Source of the DNA: Bdellovibrionales bacterium
GTDB lineage: Bacteria > Bdellovibrionota > Bdellovibrionia > Bdellovibrionales > UBA1609
Length of the DNA: 7,257 nucleotides
Assembly: GCA_020435025.1 (NCBI GenBank)
Contig: JAGRAG010000011.1
Coordinates: forward strand, 9,357-16,613
Direction of reading: 5' to 3'
This document shows, in pieces, positions 1 through 4,955 of this stretch. Under the pieces are notes generated by a model. The model worked only from the letters and a program-made list of their open reading frames with translations. It searched no databases and was not told where the DNA came from. The number at the start of each line of letters is the position of its first letter. Position 1 is the stretch's first letter. A program made the translations under genes and the position numbers.

Positions 1-3000
1 ATGGGTGCCGAGGCGTTTTTCGATATCCTTAATAATATGGATTTGGAACAACTCTCACGCGATTTATGGCGCGAAGTCAGGACAACTCGCTCCAAGCAAG
101 CTGCCAAACGTGCAACCAAACGGCTGCAGGTGGTTGAAGCCTTGCGTGCCAGTGGTAATCGTCCTGAATGGATGATTCTAACCGTTTTACCAGTGATTCC
201 CCCTGATTTGCGTCCAATGGTGCAGCTAGATGGTGGTCGCTTTGCAACATCTGACCTCAATGATCTTTATCGTCGTGTAATCAACCGCAACAACCGCCTG
301 AAACGTCTTTTGGAGCTTGGTGCGCCTGATGTCATCGTGCGTAATGAAAAACGCATGTTGCAAGAGGCGGTTGATAGTTTAATTGATAACAGCCAACGTG
401 GTAAAGCGTTGAGCCGCCGTGGTCGTCGTGAGCTTAAATCATTATCTGATATGCTCAAAGGGAAGAAAGGTCGTTTCCGTCGCAATTTGCTTGGTAAACG
501 TGTTGATTATTCCGGACGATCTGTCATTGTGGTTGGGCCTAAATTGAAAATGGGCGAATGTGGCCTGCCCAAAATTATGGGTTTGGAATTGTTCCGCCCC
601 TTTGTCATTAGCAAGCTGATCCATTATGGTTATGCCAGTAATGTCAAAGGTGCCAAACGATTCATTGAACGCCAGCCACCAGAAGTTTGGGAAGTGTTGG
701 AAGAGGTGATTCAGGGACGGCCGATCCTTCTCAATCGTGCCCCCACATTGCATCGCCTGGGCATTCAAGCCTTTATGCCGAAATTGGTCGAAGGTAAAGC
801 GATTCAATTACATCCGCTGGTTTGTGCCGCGTTTAATGCTGACTTTGATGGTGACCAAATGGCTGTTCACGTTCCTCTTTCTATTGAGGCACAGGTGGAA
901 GCTCGTGTTTTAATGATGTCTACAAATAACATTCTCAGCCCGGCGAATGGTCGTCCTATTATAAATCCCACTCAAGATATCGTTTTGGGTATGTATTGGA
1001 TGACGAGAATCAGAGTGGGAGCGAAGGGCACTGGAAAGATATTTAGCAGTGTTCAACAGCTTCGTTATGCCTATGATAGCGGACTTGTTGATTTGCAGGC
1101 TGCTGTAAAGGTGCGTATTCAAGGTAAGTTGCGTGATACGAGTGTTGGTAGAGCCATTCTAAGTGATATTGTTCCGCGTGAGGTTGATTTTGATAAAGTC
1201 AACCGTATCATGACGAAAAAAGAATTAGCCAACCTGATCGATACCACATTCCGCGTAGCCGGAGTGAAAGCTACTGTCTTGTTGGCTGATGCGGTTATGC
1301 GCACGGGATTTGAACACTCTACCAAGGCGGGAATATCTATTTGTCTAGATGATATGATCATCCCTGATGCTAAGAAAGAATTGATTTTGGCAGCAGAAAA
1401 GCAAGTTGCAGAGATTCGCCAGCAGTATGACGAAGGTTTGATCACTGATGGTGAGCGATACAACAAGGTTGTGGATATTTGGGCACAGACGGGTGATAAA
1501 GTGGCCCGAAATATGATGCAAGAGATTGAGCTTCAAGATTTTGTCAGTATTAAAGGGGAGAGTGTTCGCGATGCGAGTTTCAACTCCATTTTCATTATGG
1601 CGGACTCGGGAGCCCGAGGTTCTGCAGCTCAGATTCGTCAGTTAGCTGGTATGCGAGGTTTGATGGCGAAACCTTCTGGTGAAATTATCGAGACTCCTAT
1701 CACAGCGAACTTCCGTGAAGGTTTGTCGGTTCTTCAGTACTTTATTTCAACACATGGAGCGCGAAAAGGTCTAGCGGATACAGCTCTAAAAACGGCAAAC
1801 TCTGGTTACTTAACTCGACGCCTTGTTGATGTGGCTCAGGATGTGATTGTTGCAGAATTGGATTGTGGAACTAAAGATGGGATGGATGTGACCCCACTTT
1901 TAGAAGGTGGAGAGGTGATTCAACCTTTAGGTGATCGTATTTTAGGTCGAACGACGTTGGAAGATGTTGTTGATCCTTATTCTGAAGAGGTGCTTGTTCG
2001 TGCCGGACAAGAAATCACAGAAGACTTGGTAAAAGTCATCGAAGATGCTGGTATTGAGGGTGTGAAAATTCGTTCAGCCCTCACTTGCCGAAGTCGACGT
2101 GGAGTCTGTGTAAAATGTTACGGTCGTGACTTGTCACGTGGTAACATTGTTAACCTAGGAGAGGCGGTTGGAATTATTGCTGCTCAGTCCATTGGTGAAC
2201 CTGGTACACAGTTGACAATGAGAACATTCCACTTAGGTGGTACAGCATCTCGTGCTGTTGAGCAGTCAGTTCATACAACTCGTCATGAGGGTGTGATTAA
2301 GTTTCATGACGTTCATGCTGTTCAGAACCGCGAAGGAAAACTCACTGTAATCAGTAGAAATGGTGAAATCGCCATTTGCGATGCTGGTGGCCGTGAAAGA
2401 GAGAGATTCAAGTTAGTTTACGGGTCTGTGATTAATGTTAAAGAAGGTGACGAAGTTGAACGCGGAACCAACATTGTTGAGTGGGATCCTTATGCTAATC
2501 CTATCATTGCCGATATGGATGCAAAGGTTATCTACACGGACCTTGAAGAAGGGATCACGATGTCAGAGCAGGTGGATCCTGTTACAGGGTTCTCAACGAA
2601 AGTTATCATTGAAGGTAAAACTGATGGTGGTAAACCAACGGTGAATCTCGTAGATAGATCCACTCGTGAGTCACTTATGCTTCCAGGGCGAGACATTCCT
2701 GCTAGGTACGTTATGCCTGTGGGAGCTCAATTGCTCGTTGCTGACAATCAAGATGTTCAAGCTGGTGATGTGATTGCGAAAATCCACCGCGAGACAACAA
2801 AAACTCGCGATATCACAGGTGGTTTGCCTCGTGTTGCTGAGCTGTTTGAAGCGAGAAAACCAAAAGAGTCGGCAATTATTTCAGAAATCGATGGTTATGT
2901 GACTTTCGGGCAAGACATCAAAGGAAAGCAGCGAGTGATTGTGACTCCGGAAATTGGAGAACAGCGTGAGTACTTAATTCCAAAAGGGAAGCATGTTGCT

Positions 3001-3612
3001 GTTCGAGAAGGGGAGTTTATCAAAGCTGGTGAGGCCTTGATGGACGGAGCGACAAGTCCTCATGATATTTTACGAGTTCTTGGTGATAAAGAGTTAGCAT
3101 CTTATCTTGTCAATGAGGTTCAGGAGGTTTATCGACTTCAAGGGGTGAGTATCAACGACAAGCATATTGAAGTTATTGTTCGCCAGATGTTGAGAAAAGT
3201 GGAAATTCTTGATCCAGGTGATACTCACTTTATTACTGGAGCTAATGTCGATAAGTACATCTACGAAGAAGTTAACGAAAAGGTTATGGCAGAAGGTGGA
3301 CAACCATCGACAGCGGAGCCTTTGTTGTTAGGTATTACAAAAGTATCTTTGAATACAGAGAGCTGGATTTCGGCGGCGTCATTCCAAGAGACTACGAAAG
3401 TTCTTACGGAAGCTGCTATCAATTCGAAGTCGGATACTTTGTCTGGTCTGAAGGAAAATATTATCATGGGTCGATTGATTCCTGCAGGAACAGGAGTTCC
3501 AAGTTACAAGCGTTGGAAAGTCTGTGTGGATGAAATAGAGGCTGAACTGCCCTCTATGTTGCCGGGCGGAATGGGTGCATCCCATACGGCTACGACAGGG
3601 TATCAAGTATAA
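1..3612 (+). CDS. rpoC: DNA-directed RNA polymerase subunit beta' (RpoC), 5'-truncated by the window edge
   Basis: Catalytic beta' subunit of RNA polymerase, which together with beta forms the active site. The reading frame is open from base 1 to TAA at 3610-3612 (1203 codons). Comparison with remembered E. coli RpoC puts the first residue near E. coli 180, so the N-terminal zinc ribbon and about 180 residues lie upstream; the ATG at base 1 is an internal Met. Seen in order: clamp coiled coil that contacts sigma (about 86-128), LLGKRVDYSGRS (163-174), active-site NADFDGDQ with Mg-binding Asp281/283/285, bridge helix (about 577-612), second zinc site with all four cysteines (Cys622, 696, 703, 706), trigger loop GEPGTQLTMRTFH (732-744, with Arg741 and His744), an SI3-type insert (about 750-935), and the C-terminal core ending LKENIIMGRLIPAGTG. 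No intein, frameshift or missing catalytic residue. Arg codon use changes near codon 325 (see findings). Confidence 0.98.
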   Translation: MGAEAFFDILNNMDLEQLSRDLWREVRTTRSKQAAKRATKRLQVVEALRASGNRPEWMILTVLPVIPPDLRPMVQLDGGRFATSDLNDLYRRVINRNNRLKRLLELGAPDVIVRNEKRMLQEAVDSLIDNSQRGKALSRRGRRELKSLSDMLKGKKGRFRRNLLGKRVDYSGRSVIVVGPKLKMGECGLPKIMGLELFRPFVISKLIHYGYASNVKGAKRFIERQPPEVWEVLEEVIQGRPILLNRAPTLHRLGIQAFMPKLVEGKAIQLHPLVCAAFNADFDGDQMAVHVPLSIEAQVEARVLMMSTNNILSPANGRPIINPTQDIVLGMYWMTRIRVGAKGTGKIFSSVQQLRYAYDSGLVDLQAAVKVRIQGKLRDTSVGRAILSDIVPREVDFDKVNRIMTKKELANLIDTTFRVAGVKATVLLADAVMRTGFEHSTKAGISICLDDMIIPDAKKELILAAEKQVAEIRQQYDEGLITDGERYNKVVDIWAQTGDKVARNMMQEIELQDFVSIKGESVRDASFNSIFIMADSGARGSAAQIRQLAGMRGLMAKPSGEIIETPITANFREGLSVLQYFISTHGARKGLADTALKTANSGYLTRRLVDVAQDVIVAELDCGTKDGMDVTPLLEGGEVIQPLGDRILGRTTLEDVVDPYSEEVLVRAGQEITEDLVKVIEDAGIEGVKIRSALTCRSRRGVCVKCYGRDLSRGNIVNLGEAVGIIAAQSIGEPGTQLTMRTFHLGGTASRAVEQSVHTTRHEGVIKFHDVHAVQNREGKLTVISRNGEIAICDAGGRERERFKLVYGSVINVKEGDEVERGTNIVEWDPYANPIIADMDAKVIYTDLEEGITMSEQVDPVTGFSTKVIIEGKTDGGKPTVNLVDRSTRESLMLPGRDIPARYVMPVGAQLLVADNQDVQAGDVIAKIHRETTKTRDITGGLPRVAELFEARKPKESAIISEIDGYVTFGQDIKGKQRVIVTPEIGEQREYLIPKGKHVAVREGEFIKAGEALMDGATSPHDILRVLGDKELASYLVNEVQEVYRLQGVSINDKHIEVIVRQMLRKVEILDPGDTHFITGANVDKYIYEEVNEKVMAEGGQPSTAEPLLLGITKVSLNTESWISAASFQETTKVLTEAAINSKSDTLSGLKENIIMGRLIPAGTGVPSYKRWKVCVDEIEAELPSMLPGGMGASHTATTGYQV

Positions 3613-3614
3613 AA

Positions 3615-3682
3615 GGTTGGAGTGAATCTAAGGGAAGACAGGTTCTTCCTTTAGATTCTAAGCAGGGAGTGCTGATCCAACT
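3615..3682 (+). other. Predicted three-way-junction RNA structure in the rpoC 3' UTR
   Basis: Begins two bases after the rpoC stop codon. The outer helix pairs 3615-3621 with 3676-3682 (7 bp, one G-U). Inside it a 15-bp helix pairs 3624-3638 with 3644-3658 (one G-U) around the loop CAGGT, and a 4-bp helix pairs AGCA 3661-3664 with TGCT 3670-3673. The three junction linkers are each two bases (3622-3623, 3659-3660, 3674-3675). No U-tract follows the long hairpin, so it is not a classical intrinsic terminator. It could act as a 3' end stabiliser, an RNase III processing site between the rpoC and rpsL messages, a partial terminator, or a protein-binding element. The pairing is read from the sequence; the role is unknown. 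Confidence 0.6.
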
Positions 3683-3692
3683 AAATTACAGG

Positions 3693-3721
3693 ATGTCATA
3701 GTAATTCTAAATATTTATAAG
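3693..3721 (+). promoter_or_regulatory. Candidate sigma70-type promoter for rpsL-rpsG (distal)
   Basis: -35 ATGTCA (3693-3698, 4/6 matches to TTGACA) and -10 TATAAG (3716-3721, 5/6 matches to TATAAT) are separated by 17 bases. The surroundings are AT-rich. Transcription would start near 3728 and give an rpsL leader of about 200 bases. The -35 lies between the arms of a weak inverted repeat, AATTAC (3684-3689) and GTAATT (3701-3706). Prediction by eye only. Confidence 0.45.
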
Positions 3722-3759
3722 CTATTGGTGAAGGGAGTTTCGGTGTGATTTCTTCTTAT

Positions 3760-3777
3760 AGCCAGAGTTGAGTGGCT
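3760..3777 (+). repeat. Small hairpin in the rpsL leader
   Basis: AGCCA (3760-3764) pairs with TGGCT (3773-3777) around an 8-base loop. Its left arm overlaps ATAGC (3758-3762), which could instead pair with GCTAT at 3721-3725, so the two foldings exclude each other. A regulatory switch is possible, but the helices are short and chance pairing is likely. Confidence 0.25.
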
Positions 3778-3808
3778 GGTAAATTCTGGAATTCAAATAA
3801 GTAATTGG

Positions 3809-3838
3809 TTGACGATTTAGGTCAAAAGGCGTTAGGGT
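3809..3838 (+). promoter_or_regulatory. Candidate proximal promoter for rpsL with an overlapping inverted repeat
   Basis: A near-consensus -35 TTGACG (3809-3814) is followed after 18 bases by a poor -10 TAGGGT (3833-3838, 3/6) and then a GC-rich stretch, GTGCCGAG. A weak -10 with a GC-rich discriminator would fit a growth-rate-controlled ribosomal promoter, but that is inference. The -35 lies within a perfect inverted repeat, TTGAC-N7-GTCAA (3809-3813 and 3821-3825), which could be an operator. Confidence 0.3.
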
Positions 3839-3856
3839 GCCGAGATTCGTGCAGTC

Positions 3857-3876
3857 TTTAAGTGATTTGACTTAAA
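3857..3876 (+). repeat. 7-bp perfect inverted repeat in the rpsL leader
   Basis: TTTAAGT (3857-3863) and ACTTAAA (3870-3876) are perfect reverse complements separated by GATTTG. It can be a DNA operator or a small RNA hairpin, and it contains TTGAC like the repeat at 3809. It sits 54 bases upstream of the rpsL start. Confidence 0.4.
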
Positions 3877-3891
3877 CGTTGTTTTTAAAAC

Positions 3892-3906
3892 GCCCAGTAG
3901 GTGGGC
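3892..3906 (+). repeat. GC hairpin just upstream of the rpsL ribosome binding site
   Basis: GCCCA (3892-3896) pairs with TGGGC (3902-3906) around a 5-base loop. Past one mismatch, AAA (3888-3890) can add three pairs with TTT (3908-3910). No U-tract follows. It ends 14 bases before the Shine-Dalgarno AGAGG and could influence rpsL translation, but no known ribosomal-protein binding motif was recognised. Confidence 0.35.
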
Positions 3907-3920
3907 ATTTGGTAGGTAAA

Positions 3921-3925
3921 AGAGG
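3921..3925 (+). promoter_or_regulatory. rpsL ribosome binding site
   Basis: AGAGG lies 5 bases before the ATG at 3931 and supports that start. Confidence 0.75.
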
Positions 3926-3930
3926 ATTCA

Positions 3931-4305
3931 ATGCCAACTATTAACCAGCTAATCCGTAGTGAACGGAAAATACTGAAAGAAAAATCCAAATCACCCGCTC
4001 TCACAAGCTGTCCGCAGCGACGAGGAGTTTGTACTCGTGTTTTTACGACGACTCCGAAAAAGCCAAACTCGGCTCTTCGTAAGGTAGCGCGTGTTCGTTT
4101 ATCAAACGGGTTTGAAGTGAACTCTTATATTGGTGGTATTGGCCACAACCTTCAGGAGCACAGTGTGGTTCTTATTCGCGGAGGTCGTGTGAAAGATCTT
4201 CCTGGAGTTCGTTACCATATTGTTCGTGGTGTACTTGATACTCAAGGTGTGAATGGAAGAATTCGTGGGCGTTCAAAGTATGGAACGAAGAGACCTAAAA
4301 AGTAA
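3931..4305 (+). CDS. rpsL: 30S ribosomal protein S12
   Basis: S12 sits at the 30S-50S interface beside the decoding centre and helps monitor codon-anticodon pairing; it is the classical target of streptomycin-resistance mutations. The 124-residue length matches the family. Conserved blocks run the full length: MPTINQLIR at the N-terminus, CPQRRGVCTRV (27-37), TTTPKKPNSALRKV (39-52), SYIGGIGHNLQEHS (65-78), RGGRVKDLPGVRY (83-95) and SKYGTKRP near the C-terminus. The streptomycin-related lysines Lys43 and Lys88 (counting Met) are wild type. Asp89, the residue methylthiolated in E. coli, is present. The ATG has a good AGAGG site, and the TAA stop is followed by GGG, so the stop overlaps the rpsG Shine-Dalgarno. 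It is the first gene of a two-gene unit with rpsG, 318 bases after rpoC. Nothing is unusual in the protein. Confidence 0.98.
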   Translation: MPTINQLIRSERKILKEKSKSPALTSCPQRRGVCTRVFTTTPKKPNSALRKVARVRLSNGFEVNSYIGGIGHNLQEHSVVLIRGGRVKDLPGVRYHIVRGVLDTQGVNGRIRGRSKYGTKRPKK

Positions 4306-4308
4306 GGG
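4304..4308 (+). promoter_or_regulatory. rpsG ribosome binding site overlapping the rpsL stop codon
   Basis: AAGGG overlaps the last two bases of the rpsL TAA and lies 10 bases before the rpsG ATG at 4319. This arrangement favours translational coupling of S7 to S12. Confidence 0.6.
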
Positions 4309-4318
4309 ATAAATAGAT

Positions 4319-4792
4319 ATGTCACGTCGTAGTCGTAGTTTTAAAAGAGAAGTATCACCTGATCCAATTTATAATGATGTAACGGTTGCTCGTTTTGTGA
4401 ATAAAGTGATGAAGGGTGGAAAAAAGGGAACTGCTCAACGTATAGTTTACGGTGCCTTTGATATTTTAAAAGATAGAGAAAAGGCTGAGGAGCCGTTAAC
4501 CATTTTTAAAAAAGCTGTTGAGAATTGTAAGCCTTCTTTAGAAGTCCGTTCTCGTCGAGTCGGTGGAGCCACTTATCAGGTTCCTGTTGATGTTCGTCCG
4601 AGTCGTCGGTTAGCTCTTTCGATGCGTTGGTTGATTACTTATTCTAGAACTCGTGGTGAAAAGAATATGTCTCAACGTTTAGCAAACGAATTGTTGGATG
4701 CTTATAATAACAGAGGAAACTCTATTAAAAAGAAAGAAGATGTTCATAGAATGGCTGAAGCCAATAAGGCATTTTCACACTATAACTGGTAA
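4319..4792 (+). CDS. rpsG: 30S ribosomal protein S7
   Basis: S7 is a primary assembly protein that binds the 3' major domain of 16S rRNA, nucleates the 30S head and lines the E site. At 157 residues it has the usual bacterial length. Recognisable blocks are MSRRSRSFKREVSPDPIYND at the start, VARFVNKVMKGGKKGTAQ (23-40), the hairpin region VRSRRVGGATYQVPVDVRP (76-94), RRLALSMRWL (96-105) and the C-terminal EDVHRMAEANKAFSHYNW. Only 13 bases separate it from rpsL, so the two form one transcription unit. In E. coli S7 represses its operon by binding a long rpsL-rpsG spacer; here the spacer is too short for that structure, so any feedback would have to act elsewhere, for example in the leader before rpsL. 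A strong terminator follows 23 bases after the stop. Confidence 0.98.
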   Translation: MSRRSRSFKREVSPDPIYNDVTVARFVNKVMKGGKKGTAQRIVYGAFDILKDREKAEEPLTIFKKAVENCKPSLEVRSRRVGGATYQVPVDVRPSRRLALSMRWLITYSRTRGEKNMSQRLANELLDAYNNRGNSIKKKEDVHRMAEANKAFSHYNW

Positions 4793-4815
4793 GTTTTATT
4801 ATCAGAGAAAGCATG

Positions 4816-4847
4816 AAGGGCGACTTACAAGTCGCCTTTTTTGTTTT
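4816..4847 (+). terminator. Strong intrinsic terminator after rpsG
   Basis: GGCGACT (4819-4825) pairs with AGTCGCC (4830-4836) around the loop TACA. One G-U and two A-T pairs extend the stem to 10 bp. Six T (4837-4842), one G and four more T follow. This ends the rpsL-rpsG transcript and separates it from the EF-G gene. Confidence 0.92.
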
Positions 4848-4854
4848 ATAGATT

Positions 4855-4924
4855 ATGGATAGAGTGCCTGCCTCGTTTAAAGAGGGTATTGCTTGCAAAA
4901 AATAGTGAGAAGAGTACTATCCAT
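4855..4924 (+). repeat. 8-bp inverted repeat flanking the EF-G promoter region
   Basis: ATGGATAG (4855-4862) and CTATCCAT (4917-4924) are perfect reverse complements 54 bases apart. The right arm overlaps the predicted -10 at 4915-4920. This could mark two operator half-sites bridged by a regulator, or be chance. Confidence 0.3.
4893..4920 (+). promoter_or_regulatory. Candidate promoter for the EF-G gene
   Basis: -35 TTGCAA (4893-4898, 4/6) and -10 TACTAT (4915-4920, 4/6) are separated by 16 bases, giving a start near 4927 and a leader of about 30 bases. The terminator just upstream makes a promoter necessary in this 108-base gap. The palindrome TTGC-TT-GCAA (4889-4898) overlaps the -35. Confidence 0.45.
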
Positions 4925-4955
4925 CAAACTGTAATAGTAAGTGTTGTGGGATGAT

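Noticed and set aside
1..3. ATG at the first base as the true start of a short RpoC
   Set aside because: It aligns with an internal conserved Met (MGAEA) near E. coli residue 180. The protein would lack the N-terminal zinc ribbon and part of the clamp. The window edge is the simpler explanation.
267..1536. Several minus-strand open frames of 60-121 codons inside rpoC
   Set aside because: They lie antisense to a fully conserved coding region, overlap each other in different frames, and show no recognisable domain.
2435..2644. A 69-codon plus-strand frame inside rpoC
   Set aside because: It is a shifted-frame shadow of the SI3-type insert, whose protein sequence is continuous in the rpoC frame.
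3094..3606. Minus-strand frames opposite the 3' end of rpoC
   Set aside because: The opposite strand encodes the conserved RpoC C-terminus; the antisense translations are low in complexity and show no family signature.
3624..3658. The 15-bp hairpin after rpoC as a standard intrinsic terminator
   Set aside because: The stem is followed by TAAGCAGGG with no T-tract, so it is described as a structured element of unknown role.
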